64,000 nt of DNA from Gemmatimonadota bacterium (GTDB lineage Bacteria > Gemmatimonadota > Gemmatimonadetes > Gemmatimonadales > Gemmatimonadaceae), in NCBI GenBank assembly GCA_016704465.1, contig JADJAD010000014.1, positions 231,977 to 295,976 on the forward strand. Direction: 5' to 3'. Of this stretch, positions 27,780 to 37,307 are shown in pieces; the first letter of the stretch is position 1, and every line of letters begins with the position of its first letter. A program made the position numbers and the translations under genes. The notes below the pieces were generated by a model that saw only the letters and a list, made by a program, of their open reading frames with translations, ran no database searches and had not been told where the DNA came from.

Positions 27780-28289
27780 ATGCAGCAGTACGGCGGAACG
27801 GAGATGGCCCAAAGCTGGCGGACGGTGCGGAAGAACACTGTGCAGGTCGCACAGGATATCCCGGCCGAGCACTACGGCTACCAGGCCGCGGCCGACACCA
27901 TGACCGTCGCCCAACTGCTCGCCCACCTGGCGACCTCCACGCTGTGGGCCGAGCAGTTGCACTTTGTGGAACGACGATCCTCCGTCTCGAGTGAGGACTT
28001 CGGGCGTTATCTCAGCGACGCCGGTACCGTGGCTGCCGGGTTGACGTCGAAGGAGACGATCATCAAGGCGCTGGTTGTGCACGGCGAGTCGCTCGCCGTG
28101 CACCTGGAGCGCCTGACCGAGGCGCAGCTCCACGAATCGGTGACGCTGCCGAACGCGAGCAAGTCGCGGTTCGAGATGCTGCTCGGCATCAAGGAACACG
28201 AGATGCACCATCGCGCCCAGTTGATGTTGATCGAACGCCTGCTGGGAATCGTGCCGCACCTGACACGTGCGCGTCAGCAGCGGCGCTAG
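27780..28289 (+). CDS. DinB family protein
   Basis: About 169 residues from ATG 27780; GTG 27753 and ATG 27804 are in-frame alternatives. The DinB four-helix bundle is recognised by PAEHYGYQAAADTMTVAQLLAHLA, HFVERR, KALVVHGESLAVHLERL and KEHEMHHRAQLMLIERLLG. The His at LAHLA and the HEMHH motif are the expected divalent-metal ligands. DinB-like proteins include thiol-dependent (bacillithiol or mycothiol) transferases and unassigned metalloproteins. The lipoprotein downstream starts 3 nt after its stop, so the two genes are likely one transcript. Confidence 0.85.
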   Translation: MQQYGGTEMAQSWRTVRKNTVQVAQDIPAEHYGYQAAADTMTVAQLLAHLATSTLWAEQLHFVERRSSVSSEDFGRYLSDAGTVAAGLTSKETIIKALVVHGESLAVHLERLTEAQLHESVTLPNASKSRFEMLLGIKEHEMHHRAQLMLIERLLGIVPHLTRARQQRR

Positions 28290-28291
28290 CG

Positions 28292-29824
28292 ATGTCGTTG
28301 CGCCTCGCACCCCTGCTCGCGCTCGCGGCCATGGCCGCGGGATGTGGCTCGGACACGCCGATCACCACCGTGCCGCCAGCGTTCGCGATCCGCAACGATC
28401 GCGTGGCCGTCGACCCCAACGGCCGGGCCCCCCTGGTGGCGACCATCCATGTGGAGACATCGGCGCCAGCCAGCGTCTCGGTGCGCGTCGCGGGGCGAAA
28501 TGGCCCCTCGAGCGACGTCGTCAAGGGTTGGGACGTCGTGGGCACGGTCCACGATGTGCCGGTACTCGGACTCTATCCCGGCGGCGTCAATACCGTGGAC
28601 CTGACGTTCAAGGATGCCGGCGGCGCCGAGCTGGCACGCAAGACCTACTCCATCACCACGGCGCCGCTTCCCCCGGCGACGTATCCACAGATCTCGATCG
28701 ACACGCGACGCGCCGGACTGCTCGCGCCCGGGATGACGCTGGTCAGCTACTTCGGCTTCCGCACATCCAACGTCCCGCAGACTCCGTTCATCTTCGACGA
28801 GTTTGGGGATGTGCGCTGGTACCTCGACTTCAGCACGACGCCGGTGCTCAACGCCCTGTTCTACGACAACGGTGTGGAGCGGCTGCAGAACGGCAACCTG
28901 TACTTCGGCGATGGCGCCACCGACACCATCTACGAAGTCGACATGCTCGGTCGCATCGTCGGGACGTGGGCCATGCCCGGGTTCGACTTCCATCACAACG
29001 TGCAGGAGAAGCCGAACGGCAACTTCCTCGTGACGGTGTCGAGGCAGGGCCTCGCGACCATCGAGGACTTCGTCATCGAGATCGACCGCGTCTCCCGGCA
29101 GGTCATCCGGACGTGGGACCTGCGCACGTCGCTGCAGTATGGCCGACGCACGCTCACCAGCGATGGGCACGACTGGATCCACGTCAACGCCGTCGCCTAC
29201 GACGCGCGCGACAACACCATCATCATCTCCGGCCGGACGCAGGGGGTGGTGAAGCTCGACGAGAACAACCGGGTCGTCTGGATCCTCGGGGCGCACCGCG
29301 GCTGGGGAACGGCCGGCGACGGGACCGACCTGCGAACGAAGCTGTTGCAGCCGCTGGACCGGAACGGGGTTTCGATCACCGACCCCGCCCTTCTCGACGG
29401 GACGGCCAGCCACCCGGACTTCGAGTGGAGCTGGTACCAGCACGCGCCGCTGGTGATGCCCAGCGGACATGTCCTGATCTTCGACAACGGCGACAACCGG
29501 AACTTCGGTGGAGCGCCCGCATACAGTCGCGCGGCGGAGTATGACATCGACGATGTCAATCGCACGGTGCGGCAGGCCTGGACGTACGGCAAGGAGCGCG
29601 GCGCCGCGACCTACTCGCGCATCGTGTCCGACGTTGACTACCTCGCCGCGCAGAATCGCGTGATCTTCTCACCAGGTGCCATCAACAGCGCCACCAACAC
29701 CGGAAAGGTCATCGAGATCGACCGGGCGACCGGACAGGTGATGTTCGAGGCCACGCTGACCCCTCCGCAGACGTTCTTCGGCATCACGCTGCATCGCACG
29801 GAGCGGCTCTCGCTGTATCCGTAG
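28292..29824 (+). CDS. Arylsulfotransferase (ASST)-like lipoprotein
   Basis: A 510-residue lipoprotein (LLALAAMAAGCGSD lipobox). An N-terminal beta-sandwich (about 25-125) precedes a beta-propeller matching the ASST family: FIFDEFGDVRWYLDF, RIVGTWAMPGFDFHHNVQE, GHDWIHVNAVAYDARDNTIIIS, VWILGAHRGW and FEWSWYQHAPLVMPSGHVLIFDNGDN. The recurring His residues (FHHN, DWIHVN, WYQHA) fit the position of the sulfate-transfer His residues of E. coli AssT, but I have not aligned them exactly. PAPS-independent transfer of sulfate between phenols is the known family reaction; here it is inferred. It starts 3 nt after DinB. Confidence 0.83.
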   Translation: MSLRLAPLLALAAMAAGCGSDTPITTVPPAFAIRNDRVAVDPNGRAPLVATIHVETSAPASVSVRVAGRNGPSSDVVKGWDVVGTVHDVPVLGLYPGGVNTVDLTFKDAGGAELARKTYSITTAPLPPATYPQISIDTRRAGLLAPGMTLVSYFGFRTSNVPQTPFIFDEFGDVRWYLDFSTTPVLNALFYDNGVERLQNGNLYFGDGATDTIYEVDMLGRIVGTWAMPGFDFHHNVQEKPNGNFLVTVSRQGLATIEDFVIEIDRVSRQVIRTWDLRTSLQYGRRTLTSDGHDWIHVNAVAYDARDNTIIISGRTQGVVKLDENNRVVWILGAHRGWGTAGDGTDLRTKLLQPLDRNGVSITDPALLDGTASHPDFEWSWYQHAPLVMPSGHVLIFDNGDNRNFGGAPAYSRAAEYDIDDVNRTVRQAWTYGKERGAATYSRIVSDVDYLAAQNRVIFSPGAINSATNTGKVIEIDRATGQVMFEATLTPPQTFFGITLHRTERLSLYP

Positions 29825-29879
29825 TCCCGCCGGCGTCGCTCGATGTGCGGACCGACGGTCGATGGTGGGCGATGCGCGT

Positions 29880-31664
29880 TCAGCTCGGCTTCGCCCCGTC
29901 GGTCGCACGCTCGAATGGCCCCCCGGGGGCCGCGTACACCTCGCGCCCGTTGAACACCGTCAGCAGGCAACGCATCTCCTTCAGCTCCGCCGTCGGCACC
30001 GAATAGGGATCGCGGTCCCACACCGCCAGGTCAGCGTACTTTCCGACTTCGATCGAGCCGATCTTGTCCTCCAGGAAGAACTGGTGCGCGGCCCAGATCG
30101 TGGCTGCCTTGAGCGCGGTGCGCACGTCCACCGCCTCGTCCCGCCCGAACGGATCGCCGGGCACGCTCCCCAGCAGCGTCTCGCGCGCGACCGCCGCCCA
30201 GATTCCGTACCGCGCCGGGAACGGCGTGACATCGAAGTCCGAGCCGTTCGCCCAGCGGACCCCCTTCGCCTCGAAGGTCCTGAACGGGTTGAGCCGGCGA
30301 TCGCGCAGCGGCCCGAAGTTGCTGGCGTACGTGTCGCCAATCCACCAGTGAAACGCGGCGCTCGGCTCGGGATACCCCGCGTCGAAGTCGCGCTGCAGGC
30401 GGGCCATCAGGTCGATGGCCCGATCGCTCGGAATGTTGGCATGGATGATCCCGTGGCGCAGTCCCTTGGTGGGCTGTTCGCGCAGCGCCTCGTCGTAGCT
30501 GTCCATCACCCAGTCAATCGCCCGGTCACCGATCGCGTGCACGCTCACGTGCATTCCCGCAGCATGGTAGGCCTTGATCATCGCGCGGGCCGTATCGGGA
30601 TCCATCGCCGGATAGCCGCGATTCCCGGAGTCCACTCCGGTGAAGTCCTTGTTCCACTCGTCGTGGAGCCACGCCGTGCGCGCTCCGCCGGAGCCGTCCA
30701 TGAACAGCTTCACCCCGCCAGCGATGATGTGGTCGTCGCCGGTGGACTCGTATGGACGCGTTGTGGCCGCACGCTCGGCGATGAGTCGTTGCGCCGCCGC
30801 CATGCTCCGTCCACCGGAGAACAGCGCGAAGACCCGCACCGGAAAGGCTCCTGCGGCAGCGAGCGCACGATACTGCTCGAAGGTCGCCCCCGAGATCCCG
30901 GGATCCTTGATCCCCGTCATCCCCTCGGCGCTGAGGTCGCGGGCCATCGCGCGCATTCCATCCGCCACCTGCTCGGCCGAGAGCGGCGGGATGAGTCGCT
31001 CCACGACCCCCTTGGCCGATTCCTTCAGCACTCCGGTGGGTGCGCCGTCGGCGCCTCGATCGATCGTACCGTTCGGCGGGTCGGGAGTCGCGCGCGTGAT
31101 GTTCGCCAGGCGCAACGCGGCGCTGTTGGCCACGCTGTAGTGGCCGGTCGTGTTGGTGAGGAAGACGGGATGATTCGGAGCCGCCGCGTCCAGGTCGGCC
31201 GCGGTCGGCAGGCGACGTTCGGCGAATTTTCCCTCATCCCATCCGCGCCCTACGATCCACGAACCAGCCGGTAGCGTCGCCGCGCGCGCCCGCACCGAGT
31301 CCACCACGTCCTGGATGCTGCGCACCGCGGGAAAGCCGACGTTGAGGAGGAAGAGTCGCCTCGCGCCGCTCCCGCTGACATGTGCGTGCGCATCGAGCAA
31401 GCCGGGGGTGACGGCCCGCCCGCCCAGGTCCACCTGGCGCGTCGTCCCGCCGGCGAGGGCGCGCACGGCATCGTTCGTCCCCACCGCCACGATGCGGTCG
31501 CCACGGATGGCCACGGCCTCGGCGACACGATCGCTCGAGTCGACGGTGATGATGCGACCGTTGTGCAGGATGAGGTCCGGCGCGTCTCCTCGTGACGCGG
31601 AGGAGCACGCGGCACCCGCGAGGGCGAGCGTGACGGCAGCGGCGAGAATCGGGAAGGAGCGCAT
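29880..31664 (-). CDS. Amidohydrolase family lipoprotein (YtcJ-like)
   Basis: About 594 residues from ATG 31664, with lipobox LAGAAC (Cys20). The metal-dependent amidohydrolase motifs are in order: DAHAHVSG (His93, His95), GVKLFMDGSGGA (carboxylated Lys), VSVHAIGDRAIDWVMD, RHGIIHANI and ANGSDFDVTPFPARYGI (catalytic Asp). The N-terminal strand LILHNGRIITVDSSDRVAEAVAIRGDRIVAVG and the C-terminal GSIEVGKYADLAVWDRDP are the small beta-domain of the fold. The YtcJ-like subgroup acts on N-acyl or cyclic amide substrates, but the substrate cannot be told. As a lipoprotein it would act outside the cytoplasm. Confidence 0.9.
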   Translation of the reverse strand: MRSFPILAAAVTLALAGAACSSASRGDAPDLILHNGRIITVDSSDRVAEAVAIRGDRIVAVGTNDAVRALAGGTTRQVDLGGRAVTPGLLDAHAHVSGSGARRLFLLNVGFPAVRSIQDVVDSVRARAATLPAGSWIVGRGWDEGKFAERRLPTAADLDAAAPNHPVFLTNTTGHYSVANSAALRLANITRATPDPPNGTIDRGADGAPTGVLKESAKGVVERLIPPLSAEQVADGMRAMARDLSAEGMTGIKDPGISGATFEQYRALAAAGAFPVRVFALFSGGRSMAAAQRLIAERAATTRPYESTGDDHIIAGGVKLFMDGSGGARTAWLHDEWNKDFTGVDSGNRGYPAMDPDTARAMIKAYHAAGMHVSVHAIGDRAIDWVMDSYDEALREQPTKGLRHGIIHANIPSDRAIDLMARLQRDFDAGYPEPSAAFHWWIGDTYASNFGPLRDRRLNPFRTFEAKGVRWANGSDFDVTPFPARYGIWAAVARETLLGSVPGDPFGRDEAVDVRTALKAATIWAAHQFFLEDKIGSIEVGKYADLAVWDRDPYSVPTAELKEMRCLLTVFNGREVYAAPGGPFERATDGAKPS

Positions 31665-31830
31665 GGTGGAGATTATGGCACCTGCAGCGGTCAGTGGGCC
31701 AGAGGAAGGATGCCCGTCCAGTCCGCCGAAGCGGGCCAAGCGGAGGGGTGGTCCAGGCCGTGCGCGAGCCGGATCGGGCGACGAGGCGCATCGGGCGACG
31801 AGGCGCACACGTCGTCCTGATCGCGTGCGA

Positions 31831-33975
31831 TCAGGACGGAGTGCGCGCCGGGTGAGGGGGCGCGGAGCCACCGGCGTTCGGGTCGTCGCGTCCGGCGGCA
31901 ACGGATTCCTCTCGAGGTGACACGAGCAGTTCGCGCGCGGCGAGCAGTGACTCCGTCGATCCGGCGATGGCCAGCACGTCGCCGATCTCGAGCCGGGTCG
32001 GACCGGTGGGCCTCACCGATTGCATCGCGGTGCCGTCGCTGCGGAGGATCGCGAGGATCTCGGCCCCGGCGCCACCGCGCAGGTCCAGGTCCTCGAGTGT
32101 CCGTCCCACGCCCGGATCGCCGGGATGGAGACGGAGCGAGGCCGGATCGCCAAGCCCGGGCAGGAGCGTCGCCACGTGCCCCATGGTGCGGGCGAGTTCC
32201 TGCTCGCTCCCCCGGGTGCGGTCGTGCTGGGTCAGCGCCATGACGATCACCTCGGCCCCGGCCAGCGAGTGATCGTACAGGGCGCGGGCGCTTCGCCACA
32301 CGACGAGGATCATGACCACGCCTAACGTCGCCAGCGCGCCCCCGGTGATCGCGCCGGGCGCCAGCGGCAGGATGAGCGCCACCAGCGGGAGCGCGCACGT
32401 GGCGAGCATGGCCAGGTGCAACGTGGCGACGAATGCGGCGCGCGGCGCGAACGCCCGATCGAGCTTGCCGGCGGCCGGCAGCGGCATCGCTCGGCGGGCG
32501 AGAGTGCGGGCCACGGTGCGGGTCATGCGCACGGTCCCGGCGGCGAACGGAAGCGACCCCACGAGCGCGAGCGCGACCACCATCCAGCTCCCCGCTGGCG
32601 GCCCCCACCCCGTCCACCCTTCGACCAACACGGCCAACCGTCCCATCTCCGCGGCGGCGGCCATGATGAGCACGGCCAGCGCGGCCACGTCGGCGACGAT
32701 GAGCCACACCGCCCGCCGCAACCCGTGCTCCCGGCCGCCGTGTCCCGAGGTGAGGCGCGCGAACCACGACCCATAGAGCGCCACGTAGGTCTGGAGTGCC
32801 GGTGGGAGCCCCCGGTCCACCCGCGCGGCTACCGGCCCCGACGCGCGCACCAGCCAGGGCGTCATGAGTGTGGTCAGCGCACTCACGGTCACCGCCATCG
32901 GGTACAGGAACGGACGCGTTGCCTCGTTGGTCGCCCCGACCCCGGCGATGATGAACGAGAACTCGCCGATCTGCGCCATGCTCATCCCGGACTTCACCGA
33001 GTCGCGCAGGTTGCGGCCGGTCAGGAAGGCGCCAACCGAGACCGCCACCATCTTCCCCACCATCACCAGCACGGCGAAGGCGAGGATGGGCCCCCACCAG
33101 TCGCGCACCACCCGGGGATCGATCGCCATCCCGACCGACACGAAGAAGATCGCGACAAACAGGTCACGCACCGGCACGATCAGCTGCTCGATCTCCTTCC
33201 CCAACCCCGACTCCGCCACCAGCGACCCGGCGATGAATGCGCCTAACGCGACGGAGTAGCCGAAGCTGAGCGCCAGCAGCGCGGCGGCGAACGAGATCCC
33301 GATCGAGGCGACGACCGTCGTCTCGGGGCTCCCCAGCCGGTGCACGGCCCGCACGAAGCGCGGCACCGTGACCCGACCGACGGCGATGAGGACCACGAGG
33401 AAGGTCACCAGCCGAAGCCCGGCGACCGCCAGTTCCCGACCGGAGAGCCCCGCGCCCGAGACCAGCGTGGTGAGCAACGTGATGAGGAGGATGGCAATGA
33501 CATCCTCCACGATCAGGATCCCGAACACCGTGTCGCGCACCACACCGGTCACGCGCTGCTCGGCGAACGTGCGGGTGACGATCGTGGTGCTCGAGATGGC
33601 CACCATGGCCCCGGCGACCAGCGACTCCAGCGTGGTCCAGCCGAAGAGCGATCCTGCGGTAAAGCCGAGCGCGAACATCACGCTCGACTCGGCGAGCGCC
33701 GCCAGTCCCGACGTGGCCGCGACGCGCATCACCTGCCCCAGCCGGAACTCGAGCCCCAGGGCGTACATGAGGAGGACCACGCCGAGTTCGGAGAACTCCA
33801 CCACCATGTCCCGATCCACCGCAAGCGGGATCGGCACGTAGGGCCCGACGATCATTCCCGCCAGCACATAGCCGAACACGGCGGGGAGCCGGAGCCGGCG
33901 AGACACGACGGTGGTCACCGCCGCGGCGCACAGCACGACCGCGAGGTCGCGGAGGTACAGGTGGGTCTCCATCAT
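31831..33975 (-). CDS. Monovalent cation:H+ antiporter, CPA2 (KefB-like) with TrkA-C domain
   Basis: A 714-residue protein. Residues about 1-390 form a CPA2 antiporter of 12 helices (LPAVFGYVLAGMIVGPYVPIP, VLLMYALGLEFRLGQ, ISSTTIVTRTF, ALLALSFGYSVALGAFIAGSL, SMAQIGEFSFIIAGVG). A second hydrophobic block (about 430-610) is unusual; classic KefB has a soluble KTN domain there. The C-terminus (about 620-690) is an RCK/TrkA-C domain (DPGVGRTLEDLDLRGGAGAEILAILR...EIGDVLAIAGSTESL). It probably exchanges K+ or Na+ for H+ at the inner membrane, gated by a cytosolic ligand. The gene is alone on this strand apart from the amidohydrolase downstream. Confidence 0.88.
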   Translation of the reverse strand: MMETHLYLRDLAVVLCAAAVTTVVSRRLRLPAVFGYVLAGMIVGPYVPIPLAVDRDMVVEFSELGVVLLMYALGLEFRLGQVMRVAATSGLAALAESSVMFALGFTAGSLFGWTTLESLVAGAMVAISSTTIVTRTFAEQRVTGVVRDTVFGILIVEDVIAILLITLLTTLVSGAGLSGRELAVAGLRLVTFLVVLIAVGRVTVPRFVRAVHRLGSPETTVVASIGISFAAALLALSFGYSVALGAFIAGSLVAESGLGKEIEQLIVPVRDLFVAIFFVSVGMAIDPRVVRDWWGPILAFAVLVMVGKMVAVSVGAFLTGRNLRDSVKSGMSMAQIGEFSFIIAGVGATNEATRPFLYPMAVTVSALTTLMTPWLVRASGPVAARVDRGLPPALQTYVALYGSWFARLTSGHGGREHGLRRAVWLIVADVAALAVLIMAAAAEMGRLAVLVEGWTGWGPPAGSWMVVALALVGSLPFAAGTVRMTRTVARTLARRAMPLPAAGKLDRAFAPRAAFVATLHLAMLATCALPLVALILPLAPGAITGGALATLGVVMILVVWRSARALYDHSLAGAEVIVMALTQHDRTRGSEQELARTMGHVATLLPGLGDPASLRLHPGDPGVGRTLEDLDLRGGAGAEILAILRSDGTAMQSVRPTGPTRLEIGDVLAIAGSTESLLAARELLVSPREESVAAGRDDPNAGGSAPPHPARTPS

Positions 33976-34071
33976 GCGGTGGGGTGCGAGGGCCGAGCGA
34001 ACAGGGGAATAATGGCCCTCGACGCACCGAGGCGAAATGCGCGCGCAACGAGGCGCGCGCAGGCCGCAGGA

Positions 34072-35151
34072 CTACTTGTCCCGCATCTTCACTTCCTTGT
34101 AGCCGGCGGGCGGCGCGAACATCGACGGATCGATGCGCCCCGTCTCGATGCGCCCCACCTCGGTCTTCACCGTCATCATCGTCGACTGCTTCGGCGGGCC
34201 GGCCGGCTTCTCCTCGTTCTTGTTGGCGTCGTCGGCCATCTTCTTCAAGCCCTTCATCATCCCGCGAAGGCCGCCCTTCTTCTCTTCGGCCTCGGCCGGC
34301 GGCGCCGACGACGCCTCATTCAACGCGAGTTGCCGGTCGAAGGCCATGCCGGCGGGGACGAACGACACATACGTCGTGCTCCGCATCGAGACGCCCCCGA
34401 CCTTCTGCCGCTCTTTCGCCGCGGCCACGAACCCCTCTTTCATCTGCGGGTTGGTGCTGAAGGCGGCATCGAGTGACTTGGCCGTCGCCTGGAACTGCCG
34501 GCCGAGCTTCTCGATGTAGACGCGCTCGAATTCCTTCATGGCGCCGGCCTGCGCGGCATCCTTGGACACCCACTCGTCCACCAACATGACCATGCTGCCG
34601 GCTTCCTGGGTCTGCTCGCCTTCCGGCGTCACGTTGGCAGTGGTCGTAATCGTCATGAAGACGCGCTCGGCGTCGGTACCGGCGATCTTGGCCCGCTCGC
34701 CGGGGCGATCGACCTTCACCTGCCACTTCATGTCCACCTCACCCTTCTCACCGGCCTTCTTCCCATCGGCCGCGGCCTGGTTGCTCGCCGCCTTGAGCGA
34801 ATCGCCCATGCTGCGAATCATCGCCGTCATCTCGGCGAAGGTCATCGTGGTGTAGGTCTTGGCCTTGTTGTCAAGGTTGGTGATGCGCTCCGCATCGAGG
34901 TCGACGATCGATGCGTCGGTGCCGTTGTCGGTGCGCAGCTTGTGCCCCGAGATGTACGTGGCGCCGGCGATCGGCTCGTTCAACTTCTGGCCGCCGAATC
35001 GGGCGGCGATGCTCATGAGCCGGCCAAAACCGCCGAGGAAACGGACGGTCGAGGTCGTGTGGACGGTCACGTCCTGCGCGGCGACGTGGGGCGCGGCGAG
35101 CACCGACGCCACCACGACGGCTGAGAAGACAGATCGAGCTATGGTTTGCAT
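34072..35151 (-). CDS. Secreted protein of unknown function (DUF4412-like)
   Basis: About 359 residues from ATG 35151, with GGAG 7 nt upstream on minus. The signal peptide is SVFSAVVVASVLAAPHVAAQDV. The mature region has DAERITNLDNKAKTYTTMTFAEM, EVDMKWQVKVDRPGERAKIAGTDAERVFMTI, then a linker and a long helical, Lys/Glu-rich region (KKMADDANKNEEKPAGPP). The KTYTTMTFAEM and AERVFMTI pattern resembles DUF4412-type periplasmic proteins, which detect or bind metal or lipid-like ligands without known mechanism. Confidence in the family is moderate; secretion is clear. Confidence 0.6.
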   Translation of the reverse strand: MQTIARSVFSAVVVASVLAAPHVAAQDVTVHTTSTVRFLGGFGRLMSIAARFGGQKLNEPIAGATYISGHKLRTDNGTDASIVDLDAERITNLDNKAKTYTTMTFAEMTAMIRSMGDSLKAASNQAAADGKKAGEKGEVDMKWQVKVDRPGERAKIAGTDAERVFMTITTTANVTPEGEQTQEAGSMVMLVDEWVSKDAAQAGAMKEFERVYIEKLGRQFQATAKSLDAAFSTNPQMKEGFVAAAKERQKVGGVSMRSTTYVSFVPAGMAFDRQLALNEASSAPPAEAEEKKGGLRGMMKGLKKMADDANKNEEKPAGPPKQSTMMTVKTEVGRIETGRIDPSMFAPPAGYKEVKMRDK

Positions 35152-35586
35152 ACGCACTCCAGGAAGACGACGAGGAAAGACTCTGACGAAGGACGACTGA
35201 CTCGGCGATCGTGCAAACTTCATGCTGTGACCGCTTCTGGGCAAACTTTCTCTCGGTACGTCGGTGCGCATCGGCCGACGCACGCGCGCGCCTATCGTCA
35301 CCGCAAGTGTCGACATCACAAGTAGTTGCCGTCACGTGGCGGGTGCGATTCCGAGTCGCTATCGTGTGGAAGCGTTTTTCCGTACCCGAGTGAACACGCG
35401 TCACAAGGGGCACCGGTGAATTATCGCCATCCCAAGCACATGCCGTCAGCTACAACGTGAGTGCCATTCCGCCGCGGCGGACCTGCGCCAAGGTGCGCGC
35501 ATGTGCGACGTGTCTCGCCTCCACGTCTGGATGCCGGCGGTCCCCGTCACCATCATTTGTCCTCCCCTTCTCCGTCGTGCGCTTAC
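35152..35586. other. Divergent intergenic region
   Basis: About 435 bases between the DUF4412-like protein (minus) and the YVTN propeller protein (plus). It is more AT-rich than the coding regions and probably holds both promoters. Copies of TGCCGTCA-like words recur (35327, 35440 area), but no operator or hairpin could be assigned. Confidence 0.45.
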
Positions 35587-36609
35587 ATGAATAGAGTCCG
35601 TTCCCCGAAGTACACTGCGCTGCTCGCGACGCTCTCCGCGCTCGCGACGCTCGCCTCGCTTCCTTCGCGTACCGCTGCCCAGGTCTCCGGCCTGGCCGGC
35701 ACGCTCGTCGTCACCAACAAGTCACCGTCGACCGCGAGCATCATCGATGTCGGCTCGGGACGACTGCTCGCCACCATTCCAACCGGCAAGGGGCCGCACG
35801 AGGTCGTCCTCTCCAGCGACGGAGGCATTGCGGTCGTCACCGACTACTCGGGTGATCCCGGGCGGACGCTCACGGTGATCGACGTTCCTGGGCGTCGCGT
35901 GGTTCGCACGATCGAACTCGGCGAGCACCGTCGCCCACACGGGATCGTCTTCCTTCCCGGCGACAGCGTGGTGGCCGTGACCTCGGAGCAAAGTGGCCAC
36001 GTGGTGCTCGTGCACGTCGGCGACGGCATCGTGCGACGCGCGATTCCCACGACGCAGAAGGGCTCGCACATGGTCGGGGTGACCGCCGATGCGCGTCACG
36101 CCTACACGGGCAACATGGGAAGCAACACGGTGTCGGAACTCGACCTGCGGACCGGGGCCTTCGTTCGCACGTGGGACGTTCCCACCACGCCCGAGGCCAT
36201 CAACGTCACCCCCGATGGCGCCGAGGTCTGGGTCGGCAGCAACGCCACCGGCAAGATCACCGTGGTGCGTCCTGCCAGCGGCACGGTCGTGACCGCGGCG
36301 GAGGGGTTCGGCTGGCCCTATCGCGTGCTGTTCACCCCCGACCTACGTACGGTCCTGCTGCCTGACCTCAAGAACGAGGCGCTCCGGTTCATCGATCGTT
36401 CCACGCACCGGGAGCTCGGGCGCATCACCTTTCCGGGGGGCGCACCGCAGGGCATCACGATCACCCCGGACGGTCGCTACGCGCTGGAGTCGTTGAGCGG
36501 CCAGGCGCGGGTCGCGATCATCGACGTGGCGTCGCGCACCGTCGTCGGCTACCTGGCAGCGGGCGAGACGCCGGACGGGATCGCGTATACCGTCCGGGTC
36601 ATGCGTTAG
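35587..36609 (+). CDS. YVTN-family beta-propeller protein, secreted
   Basis: About 340 residues with a signal peptide (LLATLSALATLASLPSRTAAQ). The mature part carries a repeating YVTN-type blade: IDVGSGRLLATIPTGKGPHEVVLSSDG, then DVPGRRVVRTIELGEHRRPHGIVFLPGD, ADARHAYTGNMGSNTVSELDLRTG, TPDGAEVWVGSNATGKITVV and TPDGRYALESLSGQARVAIIDV. These extracytoplasmic propellers (related to cytochrome-d1-like and surface-layer domains) are mostly without known substrate. The stop codon is within a CGTTAGGC octamer. The nearest downstream gene, DUF1579, is on the opposite strand. Confidence 0.85.
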   Translation: MNRVRSPKYTALLATLSALATLASLPSRTAAQVSGLAGTLVVTNKSPSTASIIDVGSGRLLATIPTGKGPHEVVLSSDGGIAVVTDYSGDPGRTLTVIDVPGRRVVRTIELGEHRRPHGIVFLPGDSVVAVTSEQSGHVVLVHVGDGIVRRAIPTTQKGSHMVGVTADARHAYTGNMGSNTVSELDLRTGAFVRTWDVPTTPEAINVTPDGAEVWVGSNATGKITVVRPASGTVVTAAEGFGWPYRVLFTPDLRTVLLPDLKNEALRFIDRSTHRELGRITFPGGAPQGITITPDGRYALESLSGQARVAIIDVASRTVVGYLAAGETPDGIAYTVRVMR

Positions 36610-36640
36610 GCGCCCTCGGCGCGGTTCTCGCCGGCGCGGG

Positions 36641-37123
36641 CTACAGCGCCCCCTGCCCGGGTGCGTGCACGCGTCGGTACGAGGTCTCGACCGCCTTCGC
36701 GTCTTCTCCGTCCGGCGAGACGTTGTAGGCGGTGATCATGAGGTGGTCATCGTCGAGGAACTCGTACTCGGTCCGCCATCCCCACGCCGGCGCGTCGGGG
36801 GCAACATCGTACGTCCCCCACACCCGGAAGCCGCGCGCCGCCGCCTCGCCCTGCGAGAACATGATCGCGTAGTTCATGTGGAAGTCGTCCATCCACGACG
36901 ACTCGAACCGCTTGGTGACTGCGTTGAACGCGATCGTCTCTTCGCCGCGCCGCTGCTTGCCCTGCATCATCCCACTGTACTCGTGACGCACGAACCGTCC
37001 GCCAAGCAGCCGGCGAAACGTCCCCGTGACCGGGGACTCGTCGGCCAGCGTGCCGGGTTCGAACCAGGTGCGAGCGCTACCCTCCCAGGATCCGACGAGG
37101 GAGGTGAGGAAAGCGTGCAGCAT
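36641..37123 (-). CDS. DUF1579 family protein
   Basis: A 160-residue protein with no signal peptide that fits DUF1579: SLVGSWEGSARTWFEPG, GRFVRHEYSGMMQGKQRRGEETIAFN, FESSWMDDFHMNYAIMF and RVWGTYDV. The family folds as a lipocalin-like beta-barrel; a bound ligand is not known. It is divergent from the DoxX gene with 184 bases between the starts, which must contain both promoters. Confidence 0.85.
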   Translation of the reverse strand: MLHAFLTSLVGSWEGSARTWFEPGTLADESPVTGTFRRLLGGRFVRHEYSGMMQGKQRRGEETIAFNAVTKRFESSWMDDFHMNYAIMFSQGEAAARGFRVWGTYDVAPDAPAWGWRTEYEFLDDDHLMITAYNVSPDGEDAKAVETSYRRVHAPGQGAL

Positions 37124-37307
37124 GGCGGGCGTACCTCAGGGTGGACCGGTCTCGTCTCGCGCAGTGGCGCAGCAGGCTCGACGCGAGCCCGAACTGATTC
37201 CTAACGAAATGCCGCTCGATTGCTGGACGCGCATCCAACGGCGACTGATATTGGCACCAAAATCGGCACCCTTCGCGTTGTATCGTCCCCGTCGTAAGGA
37301 GTTACCG

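Noticed and set aside
27569..27838. N-terminal extension of the DUF3108-like protein through the 12-bp repeat
   Set aside because: It would overlap the divergent DinB gene, and a signal peptide starts cleanly at 27568.
31691..33097. Minus-strand open frame of about 470 residues inside the KefB-like gene
   Set aside because: It overlaps the antiporter and amidohydrolase in another frame and shows no protein-like features.
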